Shown here: positions 44,410 through 56,800 of the stretch, piece after piece | Layout: the number at the start of each line of letters is the position of its first letter | Position numbering within the stretch: position 1 is the stretch's first letter | Assembly (NCBI RefSeq): GCF_902686445.1 | Contig: NC_062217.1 | Span: 173,505,098-173,569,097, forward strand | Length of the DNA: 64,000 nucleotides | Direction: 5' to 3' | Origin: Sciurus carolinensis | Taxonomy: Eukaryota; Chordata; Mammalia; Rodentia; Sciuridae | Program-made: the position numbers and the translations under genes | Notes under the pieces: model-generated | The model's input: the letters and a program-made list of their open reading frames with translations, nothing else | The model's database searches: none | What the model was told of the DNA's origin: nothing

Positions 44410-47400
44410 CAGTTGGTCTAGGTTTGAACTGCCACCTGGACTGTCAGGTTGGTGGTGTTGCTGCCAGCCCCTGCCTCCCCGGTGGTCACCTCTGCATTCA
44501 CCCTGGGAGCTCTGTTCTAGGGTTTGGTTTGGGTCCCGTATGTACTGGTTTTAACTTCCCTCTGGCAGTGTGTAGTTGGAGGATGTGCCTTTGGGAGAGA
44601 GGGTGGACTAGAAACGTGGGCAGATGTCCTCACCTGGTGCAAGGCGCCCTAGCACAGGCAGCTGTCTCAGGCACCCAAGAGTCAGCTACCCAGCTTGGTG
44701 CTGGGCTCCTGGAGGAAAAGTGACCCTGATGCAAGAAAGCAGGTTAGCACCCCTCCTGTGGAGTGGGTCTTGTTCAGCTGGGGACATGGGTATTCCAGGA
44801 GTAAGCTTCTCAGCAACTAGGGAGTCCTGTGTTCTGGTGCCAGGGGACACGCTGGGAGTGGGTCCAGGATGGGGATTTATGACCCATGCTGTTGGCAGCT
44901 CCTGGAGCCTCCAGTGAGTGGGCCATAGTGACAGGTGGGTCCTACACAGCCATTCACTGTCCACCTTCTATCCACATCTCTTTCCAGCTCTGCTGTGATG
45001 GCTAGCGCTTTGATTGCGTCAGGTGCTTGTGGGATGGAGCAGCCTTTCGGACTCCCAAAACAAGTATGGACCTGCCTTCTTTACCTTTTCTCTGTTAAAC
45101 TTTAGCATCCAGGAGAGAAGCCTAAAACGCTCCTTTTTTCTCCTCTGCAGTTTTTAGGGTCTGAATCGAGTTAAGACCTTTACTGAGCTGCTGGGTTCTG
45201 GTGGGGTGGCAAATCCTTTGCGGGTGAGGGGCTTCCGTTCTGCGAGGCTTCTGCTTGTGGGGCCTCGCCCACTCTGCTTCTCTCTTGGGCAGCCCCGTCT
45301 GCCCCCCGCCTCTTGGAGCCTAGGTGGAGGCCGTCGTGCCCGTCAGCCTGTCTGCCCCTGCCCTTGGGTGGCGGCCCCTCTTGTGGCCAGATGCCCCGGG
45401 CTGGGGCTGCAGCACTGCTGGGTGAAGGCCTCTCCCCTGCAATTCGGGGCTGCCCACCTCCCGAATTCCCTGCTCCCACAGTCACCCCACAGGTGGCGAC
45501 TGTGGCGGGTGGTTAGCGCAGGTCTTCCTAGAACATCTGGTGGAGGTCCTGCCGAGTGTGGGCCGGGGTCGGTGCGGCGGGAGGCAAGTGCTGACGGGTG
45601 ATCTTCTGGCAGAAGCTGCTTGCCAGGGGGACCTGGGCTCTGGCCCCAGAGGGCACGGAGCATGTCCTCAGCCCAGAGAGGATCGGGGTAATTTGGAAGA
45701 CCACGTAAGAAGATGTTCCAGGCCTGGCTGGAACTCACCTGTGATGGTGCTAATGACTTGTTCCAATGAATCAGTTAAATGAAACCCAGTAACTCGGGGG
45801 CAGGTGGCCGGCGGTGGAGACCTTGCAGGTCTTCCTGGGCAGCGCCGATTCCTCAGCTGGAATTTAGCTTCACGAGGGTTGTGCTTGCTCTTGCCTTTCA
45901 GGTTGGAACGTTCGCCTTTCCTTTAGGAGATCTCGTTCATCGCTGCTGCCCCAGAGTGTCAGGGGTACGTATTGCTCCAGCTGTGGGCAGAGTGCCCCTG
46001 CGATGGTTTAGCGCTTGCTGTGTTCCCACAGTGTACTGGCCGCTGTTCACACAATGCATGTGTCATCCCCGCCCAGAGAACACATGGCATCGCCTCCTCT
46101 GGACGGCTTGCCAGATACCATGTGCCGCCCTCCGTCCCTTCGTTGGCTGGTCCTCTTTCCTCTTGCTTGGCTCGTTGGTGTTTCTTGGCACTCCCGCGCT
46201 CTTTCCGTAGACAAGGTTGCGTTTTACTGAGGAGGAAGCAGCTTCCGGTGATGCTGTTACTCATTGCAGGTCAGAGTGGTTCAGGGTCAGCAGCCCAGGT
46301 CCTCTTGCAGGACAGCGTGGAGGAGCCAGGCTCAGCACGTTTCCAGCTCACCCAGGTGACCTAGACAGGTAATTCCGCTGTGCCCTGTAGTGTCTCTAGC
46401 ACTCGTCAATTTAGCTCTTTCTGTTTCTGTGTGGTTACATGTGATTCTGGGATTTACAGCGTTTGCTTGATTCTTTGAAATCTCTCTACATAATGTTTTT
46501 AAAACCCTGAACACCTGGGTGTTGAGAAGCTTCTCCTGCCCACGAATTGGCATGGCAGGCATTGCTCCAGACCACCTGCTGAGGAAGGGCAGCAGAGGGC
46601 CTGGGAGGCCCTGGTGGGGTGGTGGTTGCAGAAGGTTGGTCGCGGAGCTGAGTGTGGTGGGGAGGGAGCCCCAGGGCCCCCCCAGTGCTGGAGCCAGCAG
46701 AGCCCGGCTGCTAGGCCCCTGTGCCATCTCCATGGGACAACCCCGTGACCCAGGTGCCCCCTCGATGCACTGTCCTCTGCCCAGTGAGCCCCTTCTGGGT
46801 CCTCTGGGAGAACCACAGAGCACCAGAGGATGCTGGGAGTTGCCAAGGGGGGTCGTAGAAGGAAAGGAGGTTTTGATGTGACGCATCACAGAAGTGATCC
46901 CTCAGAGAGTGTTTATTGAGTGTTGCCTAGAGACTAAAATAGATTATAGTTGTCAAAAATCTGTGGTTTTGTAGGAAACCACGCACCTTGGGGAAGACCC
47001 TAACGCTGATGGTGAGAGTGGGTGGAATATTGGGAGAAGCCTCAGTCTGACCTTCCTCCCTCAGCCACTCCCAGGGGGAGGCCAGCCGGCTCAGGGCAGA
47101 GACCCTCCCCACCCCTCACTCCAGAGCCCCTCCCAGGTGCATGGCAGGTGCAGAAGTCCAGCCCACCCCTGCTGCTGTGCAGCCAGCTGGGCCCAGTGCT
47201 GCAGAGCCTCACCTGAGGCGGATGCCTGCAGAGAGCATGTGGCTGAAGAGGGGCCAGGCGGGGGTGTGCACGTGCTGGGCACTGGGGCACTGACCTGTGA
47301 GTACGGCTGGTACCTCCCACGCTCTGTCATGCGTCACAGCCTTGCTGGTTATTTCAGTTAATTCAGTAGTTTTATTGATTCATATCAGATATGAGGCAAG

Positions 47401-48600
47401 GAAGAACTTTAGGATTTTTTCAGAAGTGTAGCTAGTGACAAAACTGAAAAATACTTAAGAGCTTGATGATGGAATTAGGCAGAGATAAGGGCAGGGAAGT
47501 CAAGGCATTCAGTATTCCAGATGCTGCATGGCACAGATTTTCTGTAAAATACCACAGAAGAGACCAGGAATTAAGTTTCTTAGGGGTCAGAGCAACATTG
47601 GGACTCAAATTAATGGGCTTAAGCTGTTGCTTAGTTTTCGGTTGTTTAGTCTTAACAAGGCCACGTTCCTCAGCTGTCGGGTTTTATGAGTGAGTCAGAA
47701 CCTGGGATCAGAGAGGGGCTGATCTGCAAAGGGCAGAGGACCTCTGGATGGGCTCTCCAGGGGCAAAGCGCCCACTAAGCTCCACCTGTGCAGGTCTGGA
47801 CCCTCCTGGCACAGCATCACCTGGGCTCAGGCCACCTGTGCTGGCTCCTCCTGCCGGATGAAATCTGTGTTTGCACAAGCTCCTGGGACCGGCCGCCCTG
47901 CAGGGAATGGCACTTGGTCAGCCGTCCTCCCAGGGCCCTCTGCTGCTCCTTACTTGGGTGGGGGCTGGCTGCTGACATAAAGCCAGCTAGCTCAGGCTCA
48001 GACCTGGCTGTGCAGTGGGCCAAGAAGGGCAGGGGATTTATCTTGCCCAGTGTCTACAGGCCCGGAATGCTGGGGACTCAGAATCCGGAGCAACAGGCCT
48101 CCGTTCTGTCCCCAGCACTTGCAGAAGCGGGGCAGCAGGCACGGGTGACCTTCCCGTTTGTTCCCCCAGCTGACCTTTGCCTTTCACAGCTCCACCTGTC
48201 CCGTGCCGCTGCTGACTGCTTGCTGCACGTCTCTCATCTCCACCTGCTTCAGTGTTTCCTAAGGACCTCCAGCCAAGACCACGCTCCTGTCCTCCTTTTA
48301 TTCTGTTAGGTGTATGTGTTATTTGAATCTATAACTCAGTACTTCATCCACCATGGCTGCAAGCTCAGCACCCTGCAGTCACCAGCCCCATCCCTGCGAC
48401 AGCCCACCTGGGCACTGGAAAGTCTCTCTCCTGTCTTTGAACTTCAGGTTTCCACCATCAGAGAATTGGCCGTGCCTAGGAGGTACATTAGATGCAAACA
48501 GCCTTTGTCACTGAGTTGTCACTGAGTTTGGCTCATCAGTGCAAAGACGAAGCATTGTTTTGCATCCTTAGCCTTTTGGTGTCTTGAATATAGGTGTTTT
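44410..48600. other. Intronic sequence, no gene seen
   Basis: Mostly unique GC-leaning intron. A decayed MIR may lie at about 46215-46310 ('ttttactgaggaggaagcag', 'caggtcagagtggttcaggg', 'cagcccaggtcctct'). A milder AT-rich section lies near 47345-47700. No exon, RNA gene or clear LTR was recognised. Confidence 0.5.
46215..46310 (+). repeat. Possible MIR SINE fragment
   Basis: The words follow the MIR 3' order ('gaggaaactgaggc', 'aggtcacacagc', 'gaacccaggtct') with many changes. This is a weak match made by eye. Confidence 0.35.
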
Positions 48601-48609
48601 CAGTTGATT

Positions 48610-49205
48610 TTTATGATAATCATTGGCAAGGATGTGGGGAACTTGGATATTGCATGCATTGATGGTGGGAATGTGAAATAGTGCAGCTGCTGTGGATAAC
48701 AGTTTGGGGGCCTTCAAAAACTGAAGCAGAGTTGCCATATAATCCAGCAAGTCTGCCCTGGTGTATACCCAGAGGGACAGAAATCAGGGGTTCCGGCAGG
48801 GACTCATATACCCATGAGCACAGCTGCGTTACCACAGTGGCCAAAAGCTGGCAGCTGCTGGTGTCCACTGATGCAGGAAGGGATCAGCAAAATGTCCACA
48901 CAGTGGAGTGTTCTTCAGCCTCAGAAAGGAAGGGAGCTCTGGGGGACATGATGTCAGTGAAGCAGGCCAGTCATGGGGGGTCAAATACTCAGGAGCCCCT
49001 TCCCCGAGGTTCTGTGTCCAGACCCAGAGAGTGGGAGTGTGGTGGTTCCCAGGGCTGGGGGCCTGGTGTTAAAGGGCACCGAGCTTCTGATAGAGATGAT
49101 GCGGGTGTTTGCATGTGGGCAGAGATGATCATGCACCATCCCGAATGGGTTGGTGCCACTGAGTCTGTACACTTCCAGAATAATTGACATGACAAATACC
49201 GTGTG
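48610..49205 (+). mobile_element. Old LINE-1 3' fragment (L1M type), sense
   Basis: The plus strand carries the end of L1 ORF2 and the start of its 3' UTR in order: 'ggcaaggatgtggggaactt', 'gttgccatataatccagcaa' with 'ccctggtgtatacccagagg', 'ccaaaagctggcagctgctg', and 'ggtggttcccagggctgggg'. The tail near 49165-49200 resembles 'gaataattgacatgacaaat', in keeping with an L1M 3' UTR. No open frame remains. Confidence 0.75.
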
Positions 49206-49730
49206 TACTGCTCCACAGTAGAGTGCACTTCCTATGTGTAGGCAGAGGGCTGTCTGGGCTGTTGTATCTAACGCACCTGGTCAGGTGGCACCAGCTCCCT
49301 GCAGCCTGAGTGTCTGGATGAGGGCAGGGGCTGGACTTGCTGGCAGCATGTGCTGGGCAGGCTGCAGGCACAGTGCTGGACGCTAGCTAGCTCAGGGCTC
49401 TGCCTCACACCCTGGCGACCAATGTGGCTGTTCCCACTCCTTATCCCACCTTGGTGTTCGTTGCTGGAAAACAATGAGGGCAAATCATCTCCACTCACAC
49501 AGGCCACGTGAAGTGGGAGGGTGAGGCCCAGAGAGTCATCAGGATGCTCCCGGCCCCAGGAGTGGGCGGGAGCCACGCTGCCTTCCCTGTCCTCTCTGTC
49601 CCTTGCCTTTGTGCCCAGACACAGTGGGCATGTGCTGGGTGTCCTGGACACCCTGCAGAAAGGAGGAAACAGCAGGATCGTGGAGTCTGAAGAAATAGTT
49701 AATTGCCAAAGCTTTTTCATTCTTGACAGC
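49205..49730. other. Intronic sequence, no gene seen
   Basis: Unique intron; nothing recognised. Confidence 0.5.
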
Positions 49731-50230
49731 CTGGATTTCTCCTCTGATTCCGGTTACCTTTGGAATTAACATCACAGATCCAAGAGGTTATCATCTGTGA
49801 ATATTGTTTGAAGAATTCACTCTGCTATAATTTAGATAAAATGTACCTGCTGAATTTTGCAATAATGTTCTCCAAGTTTTACATTTTTGTTAGTTTTTGA
49901 AATATACTATAGAGGTTTCCCTCATGGTAGTGAGAATATATCAGTGCGAGAGAGAAATAATTACATTCCTCAATTATTGGAATGAAGATTGGGTGTATCC
50001 TACATATAATTTTGTAATAATCCCTATTTGTAAGGAAAAATATCTGCACAGTACTTTGTCATTGTGTCAGTTGTAGATTAATAGGCACAGGTTGATTTTT
50101 GTTATTGAAGCATAGATTCTGTGTATAGATGGAGATTTTATGTATATCTTTCCCATGTATAGAGCAAACATCTCAAACCACCTTGAGACAGAAGTGATTT
50201 TTCTACATTAAATGTTACGTTTCCACTTGA
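49730..50230. other. AT-rich unique block, possible conserved non-coding element
   Basis: AT-rich, non-repetitive sequence with TAAT/ATTA-type cores ('ataatttagataaaatgtac', 'aataattacattcctcaatt'). It resembles the blocks at 14890 and 42000 and has no protein signal. Confidence 0.3.
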
Positions 50231-50284
50231 GCCACTGAATTCCTCTGGCTTCATCTGGTCCTCCGTCCTCTCTCCCACCCACTG

Positions 50285-50575
50285 CTGTGGTCTGAAGGCC
50301 AGTCACCCCAAGTCACTTGTGGAAAGCCAGCCCTGAGGTGCTGGTGTCTAGAGGCCCTCTGGGAAGCCCTGCCCATAGCAGGGGACAAGTGCCCTGCTGG
50401 GGAGACTCACCTGTCCCTCCCCAGGTGGAGACGCGTGTGAGGTGTCCCTAAGAAAGTGGGCGTGCACCTCGATCATGGGCCTCCCGCCTCCAGACTGTGC
50501 GAAGGAAGTCCTGCCGTTCTGAGCCTCCCATTCACGGCCTTTGGTCGCCCAGTCTGAGCAGGCTCAGCACATCCC
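50285..50575 (+). mobile_element. MLT1-like MaLR LTR, sense
   Basis: The segment opens 'tgtggtctgaaggccagtca' with 'ccccaagtcacttgtggaaa', continues with 'ccctgaggtgctggtgtcta', and near the end has 'cctcccgcctccagactgtg' with 'cggcctttggtcgcccagtc'. This is the start, middle and end of an MLT1-type LTR in that order. It is solitary and decayed. Confidence 0.65.
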
Positions 50576-51524
50576 ACCCCAGGTGGCTGGTCTGTCCATT
50601 GCCTTAGCACCAGGACCAAGAAGCTGTGTGCATCACGGAAGCTCCTGCGGCTGGGCAGTGACAGGGCATCTGCTGACTCCCACCCAGCAGGCTGGTGCAG
50701 CCTGAGAGGAAGGGTTGGTCTTCCCCTGCTCCACTGCCCCGCTTCCTGCAGTGGCCGGGGGACAGGTAAGGACCAGAGGAGTCAGAGGTCCCTTTGGGGG
50801 TCACATGGGTGGGACCAGTGCGCGGCTGCTTCTCACCCTTCCAGAGAGGCCGCCGTGGCCCTGGTGCACGGTGTGGCTGGGAGCTCACGGTCTGCCGGGA
50901 GGTGGTCAGAAGGGGGAGTCACCTGTGCTGCTCCCAGGCAGGGCCTCGGGGGCCTGCTGCCACGCGCTCCCCCCCCTCCGCCAGGCGTGCCTGTCGCCTG
51001 GGCCAGGCGCCTGTCTCATTGCTTCCTGGCCATGGATCGAGTCCTGGACTGCCTCTTCATGGGGAGCGGTGTCTTGGGGACAGGGGTAGTCCCTAGGTGG
51101 GGGGCACCATGGCCACCTGTGGCCATGCGTGCCATTCTGGAGGAGGCGCCATACTCCAGTTGGGGACCTTGAACCGTCTCATGAGGGGCACGACCGCAAA
51201 GGGGCATCTCCATCTGTCCAGATGGGCTGCGGGTCATGGAGCAGGCGCAGGAGCCGAGCAGAGCTGCCGGTGCAGCGAACAGCCTGAGGTGGTGCCTTCT
51301 TCCCGAAGCCTCTGCTTCCGCCGAGAAAGCCACAGCCAGGGAAGGGAGTATGAGGGCGGGCCTTCCTCCAAGGGTCTGCTGTGTGATTTACTTCCTTTAA
51401 ATGAACGAATGCCAGTCATCCGGGTGTCAGGCTGCCGGTGTGGTCCCTGTGCATGTCCTGCCTGCCGGATGGGGCAGCCTGACCTCTCGTAGGTTCCTGG
51501 CTTACATACCCTAGTGGGAGCCAG
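50576..51524. other. Intronic sequence, no gene seen
   Basis: GC-rich unique intron with overlapping chance frames up to 131 codons on both strands; no recognisable domain. Confidence 0.5.
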
Positions 51525-51714
51525 GCTTTTGTTTCGTTTTGGTTTTGGTCCTGAGGATTGAACCCAGCCTTTTTAAAATTTTTAATTTTGGGACAGGGTC
51601 TTGCTAAGATGCTTAGAGCCTCATTGAGTGGCTGAGGCTGGCTTTGAACTTGTGATCCTCCTGTCTCAGCCTCCCGGCCTCTGGGGTTACAGATGTTCAT
51701 GACTGCGCCTGGCT
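51525..51714 (-). repeat. B1-dID dimeric SINE, antisense
   Basis: Plus-strand order: a shortened ID half ('ggtcctgaggattgaaccca'), a T/A-rich linker, then a B1 half ('gggacagggtcttgctaaga', 'tgaggctggctttgaacttg', 'cctcctgtctcagcctcccg'). The ID half lacks its A-box end. Target-site duplications are not convincing. Confidence 0.85.
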
Positions 51715-52915
51715 TTGGACCATTTTTATGTTCGTTCTTCAGATGCTCAGCTGTCTCTTTCCAGCCCTCTTGCTGGTTTTACTGCTCCAGCTGGTCGCCA
51801 GGCCCTTCTGTCCTTGGCATCTCTGTGGTGGTGCGATCTCATGGTGCTGTCCAGCTTTGCCGTTGGCGAGGTGGGGCTGGAGGAGCACATTCATAACTGG
51901 AAGGAGGAACTAGGGGACTCTTTTGACAGCAGCTGTAAAGCACGTCTTGCGGAGCAGAGCCAGGGAGGGTGAGTGGGTGGGGAGGGGCGAGCTGACCACG
52001 TGTCCCCCTTACCTGCTTGGCACCTGTGGCAGTCAGCTGGCCTAACATGGAGCAGTGTGTTGAGAGATGAGCCCTGGCTGGACAGCGAGGTATGGTGGAT
52101 CACCCTCCTGTCTCTATGTTGGGCAGGATTCCCCCAAGTAGAAACCCACCACCAAACCTAGATTAATTTTAAGAAAGAGCTGTAATCACTACAGAGCAGC
52201 ATGGGAAAACACCTGCTCTGCTGGAAATAGCATTCTGCAAATTCAGGTCCAGTGTTACTCACTCAAGATGGGACTGGAGGAGCCAGCTCCCTGGAGCTAA
52301 CGCATCTTCTTCCCTTTTCAAAACCCAGTTGGACTCCCCTGTTGGCCAGTGGGATACTAGTAATATGTGTGCTCGCAGCAGAAGTGGAACTCAGCCCTCA
52401 CTGAAGTGGAGACCTTTGAGCCAGGTGCCTTCTCATCTTTTGCCCCCACAAGCATGCCTCGTGTGCTCAGGGTGACCTGAGAGGTCACTGTGAGCCCAGG
52501 GTAGCCTGAGGCCCAGGCTGGACTTTTCTCTCTCCATGTCTGGGCTGCGTCCCACGGTTACTCCAGGGAAGTGACATTCCCCAGTTTAACTGAACTTCCA
52601 GGACCGTTGACGAAGTGGATAGTTTCCTTTGGTTTCTCAAAAAGGTTTCCTCCAGTTTCCAAATAGGATGGGTGGTTCTGGGTCACTGCCAACAAGAAGG
52701 GGCTGTGTTCAGGCTCCAGCGGGTGCTGGGTGAGTCAGGCACGCTCCCTGCCTGTCTCCTCCAGGGACGCTTAGCCTGCGTGTGGGCTGGCAGTGGGAGT
52801 GTCCCATGCTCTCTGCGTGGTCACGGGTGAGGGCGTGTGAGAGGCCATGCAGATGCCACCTGGCAGTGCTGCGTATTCACACAATGTGTTTCCATGTCCC
52901 TTGTCCCTGTTCTGG
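51715..52915. other. Intronic sequence, no gene seen
   Basis: Unique intron; nothing recognised. Confidence 0.5.
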
Positions 52916-52927
52916 CTCCATTCTGGG

Positions 52928-53132
52928 TTATTGATTTATTTGTTTATTGGCACCAGGGATTGAACACAGGGATGCCATGTCCCCAGCCCCTTTTTTTATG
53001 TTTTATTTTGAGACAGGGTCTCACTGAGTGCTTAGGGCCTTGCTAAGGTGCCAAGGCTGACTTTGAAGTTGCGATCCTCCTGCTTCAGCCTCCCCAGCTG
53101 CTGGGATTACAGGTCTGAGCCGCCATGACTGG
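52928..53132 (-). repeat. B1-dID dimeric SINE, antisense, with target-site duplication
   Basis: Plus-strand order: 'gcaccagggattgaacacag', 'catgtccccagcccc', a T-rich linker, then 'gagacagggtctcactgagt', 'gatcctcctgcttcagcctc', 'ctgctgggattacaggtctg'. Flanking 12-mers ctccattctggg (52916-52927) and ctcaattctggg (53133-53144) match at 11 of 12 positions and bracket the element precisely. Confidence 0.9.
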
Positions 53133-53479
53133 CTCAATTCTGGGATTGTAACCAGGGAAAGCAAATGTGACTCTCTGTTCTGTGGAATTTACCAGCTTCC
53201 CTTGGCGGCATTTTCTCCCATGGTAGGTAGAGTAGGTGTCGAGCGTGTGGGACGGTGCCAAGTGGGGCACACACGTGTGTCTGTGCTGTGAGTGTCACCG
53301 GGGCTTGCACGCCTGGGGGGCTGTCACTCGAGCCTGTGGCCTGTCCTTCGAGTGAGAGGGAGGTGTGCTGATTCTCGCTGTCTGCCCCTTCCTGTCCAGG
53401 TGCTCCCCGCAGGCCTGCCGACTGACAGGTCACCTCGAGAGGCCAGGAACCTGTGTGTGATGTCATTTTCTGTAAGCCC

Positions 53480-53830
53480 TGGACGACGATAAATTCTGTT
53501 TTAACTGTTGTAATTAAGACTTGAGACTGTGAAGCTGTCTGTGAGGGGAAGGACCTGTCCCTTTCTCCAGAGAAGAAATTAATTGTCAGAGTATATGGTA
53601 GTTGAAGAATTTACTGTAAGATAAAAGACTGGTGTTTCATTCTTGCATTTATTAGTATTTAATCAAATGGAAAGTGCACTTTTGGTCTGGAAATCTTGGC
53701 TTCAGCCGCGGGATTAGACTGAATTATTGTTTAAAGAGTAAAAGGCACAGAATTATATGTTCAAGTTATCAAGCCTCTGATCGACTCTGGGTGTAACGTA
53801 ACTAATTTAGAACATGAGATTTCCTGCCGT
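53480..53830. other. AT-rich unique block, possible conserved non-coding element
   Basis: AT-rich sequence with no transposon match and several homeodomain-like words ('gttgtaattaagacttgaga', 'gaagaaattaattgtcagag', 'gtaactaatttagaacatga'). The texture is similar to the other AT-rich blocks in this intron. Confidence 0.3.
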
Positions 53831-56800
53831 GTGGACTGGAGCCTCGGGTTAATCGTTTGGCAGCGAGCGTGTTTCCGTGGCTGTGTGGTCTTGGCTGGAT
53901 GGCACCGGTCCTCGTCAGAGGGGTGTCACGAGGGCCCCGCTCGCTCACGGCCGCCCGAGCGTGTCTGGAACGCCAGGCTCCTCTGCTGGGGACACCGAGT
54001 CATAAATCATTGCCAGCTCCTCAACCCAGCCTCCTTCACTGCGGAAACATGATGCTGCTGAGTCTTCATCAAGGATAAGGGGACTTGATTCTACTGGCTC
54101 ACATGCCAGCATGCAGGTGACCGTGGTGGCAGGCTGGGTGGCTCTCTGCCAGGATGTGAGAAAGTCCCATAGCTGTGGTTGGCGCTCAGAGACAGCATTG
54201 GCCTCCGCAGAGGTCCTGGGACTTGGCGCTGGCAGGTACGAGAGAAGTCTGGGGCCTCATGTGGGCATCCAGTTTGAAGACTGGAGTTGTGCATGTGGAG
54301 AGAAGCAGCCCAGTGGGCCGTGGCAGCCTTGAGGGGTCTGAAGGGAGATGGACTGAGCAGTGGCCTGGAATAGCCCTTGTCTGGGAGTTTGGGAGGGGTA
54401 GGGTTAGGGTGCAGGTGAAGCCCAGGGGTGCACTGCAATTAGCCTGTCCAGGTTTCCCTCTGATCTGGACCTTGAGCTCCTTGCTGGCTTTGCGAAGTGC
54501 CCAGGGAATGCTGCTGAAGGGCATGGGGTCAGGGAGGCAGGGAGAGAAGGGTGGCAGGTTGCACCTGGCCACTGGCGCCCCATGTGTCCATGCCAGGAAG
54601 TGTCTCAGGCCTCCGGGGTCTGCAGTGTGATTCCCACCCGTGGCGAGAGTGCACGACTCCTGGACACTGGCTGGAGGTGGCCCAGGATCCTGGTGGGTTC
54701 CTGTGGTGAGCTTTGGTCTGTGGCCACCAGAGTTGGTGATTGAGCCTGGAGAGATCTATGCTAGCGAGTCCCCCCATTAGCTGACCACCTCCTCAGTGGG
54801 TCCCTGGGGAGAAGTCCATCGTCCAGGGAGAAATCCAGCTGTGCACAGTGACGGCTGTCAGCCTCCGGAGGCCTTGCCGCAGCCTGGTTGCAGACGGTCA
54901 CCGCATGCCTGGCTCTGGCGAGGCCTCTTCTGGGGGTGATTTAAACCTGCCCTGCTGTCTGCCAGAGGAGTTCCAGGACTTTGTCCTGCACCGAGGCAGG
55001 TGTCCCCGTGATACCTGGCACCACGCGCTGTCTGGCTGTCCTGACTGAGACCTCCTCCTGCCCTGCACGTTCCGTTCCCCAGACGTCGGCTCTGCAGGAT
55101 GAGTGCTTCTGCGGTGACAGATTCAAGCTGCAGCTCCCAATTCGCAGGCACTGACATGGCGTTGAGCACAGCCTGCCGCCGCCTTCCTCCTGGTGGGCAG
55201 TCGTGCCCAGCGCCTTAGTCACTCAGAACCTGGAGTCAAGAAGCGTTCCAGACTATGGGTGTGCGCCATGGGGAACATGAGCTGCAGACTCGAGGGTGGG
55301 GGTGCCCTGGGCGCACACCTGCGGCCAATGAGGACCCTGTCCAGCCAGTAGATGCTCAGGGTCACCTGGCATCAGCTTGAGGTCTTTTGGCAGGCATGCT
55401 TGAAAGAGAAAATGTGAATTTTCTCCTTTTTTTTCCCCACAGCAAAGTATAAATGAATCGTTCCTGCTGGATGTTAAAATGTGACGTGGGGTGTTGCGGG
55501 GCTTGGGTGTCCGCTTACTGCAGAGGCCGAGGGAGTGGCGTGGGACTTGGGTGCGTGTGGAGTCTCCTGCACGAGGTGCCAGACTGTGAAGCTCTCCCTT
55601 CTCACCGTGCTGTGTCGAGGTGGAGGAGCGCTGATGGGCTTTATCCCGAGCAGCCCAGGCCTGCAACCCGCAGGAAGCCTAGAGCAGGCCAGGCTTATTC
55701 CTGCCCTGGGGCTGGGTGCCGCAGCACTTCCTGCTCAGCAGGCCTGGCTTAGAGTCTGGGGACCATTTCTGTCCAGTGAGTGTCAGAGGCCAGAATGCTG
55801 AAGTTAAGGCCGGGTTCCCGCAGCAGGTTCAGGATGTTGGCTCACTGAGGTTTGGGAAGCATCTCTCAATGTCCAGGTGTCCCTTGCAGCCCACTTGTCC
55901 AAGGAAAGGGTGCAGACAGGAGGGTCAGTGTACCCTGCGTGCTATCAGGGCCTGGAGGGTAGAGAAAGGCACAGCAGAGCAGCCAGTGGGCTTCCAAGAC
56001 CAGGGGGGCTGTCCCAGGAGTCCTGAGGCCTGAGCGGGCTCCCCCTGCCTGTCCTGCCTGGGCCCATCTGGTCCTCTCTTTTCTTTTTCAAGGACTGGGC
56101 ATCTTCTGGTGGCTCAGGTCCTGCAGTCTTGCTGGCCAGTGGCTCTCAGCCAACCCCTGGGGTCGAGGTTGAGGGACGTGAGGGCGCCTGAGTGTCAGAG
56201 CGGAGATAGAGGGTCACAGCTGAGGAAACCACTCCTGGTCTTTAAACCCAGAGTCTGGACATGAGCTGGGGCTGTCTACAATGCCAGTTCTGGTCCTGTC
56301 TTCCCTGGGGCTGGAGGCAGGGCTGGCTGGCGTCAAGGTCTCCTGGTGGGAATTCTCCTCCTTCCCTTGCTGCTCACAGGTGCCTGTCACTCTGATGGGG
56401 AAGCTGGGCTCCCGGGTGCTCTGCTTGCTTCCAGAACTCTGCTCGAGCCTGTGGCTGCAGGATCTGTCGCCCCCGCACAGTAGATGCCTTGTATGGTGGG
56501 TCCACTTCCGTGGTGGGTTTCTTCTTGCTGGGCCGGGTGTTTGGGCAGGCTCAGGGCACAGTTTTTGTTGTGATAGTTTCTGCTTCACCAAGCCCTCAAA
56601 TTTTTTATTTCAGCAAATTGCCAAAAAGTGAGCGAAGCAGGGTAACTTGAACACAGCATGCTGCGGATGGCACTTCCCTTCTTCCTTTGAAAGTGGCTCG
56701 ACGTGTGGAGAAGTGGCTTCTTGGTTCCATTGAACCCTGCCTGTCTCCTGTTGTACCTTAAAAAACTGTGATATTTTCCACACGGTCTGCATGGTGGCAT

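Noticed and set aside
54395..54412. Telomere-like 'gggtagggttagggt'
   Set aside because: Only about two imperfect units are present, which is far too few for an interstitial telomeric repeat.
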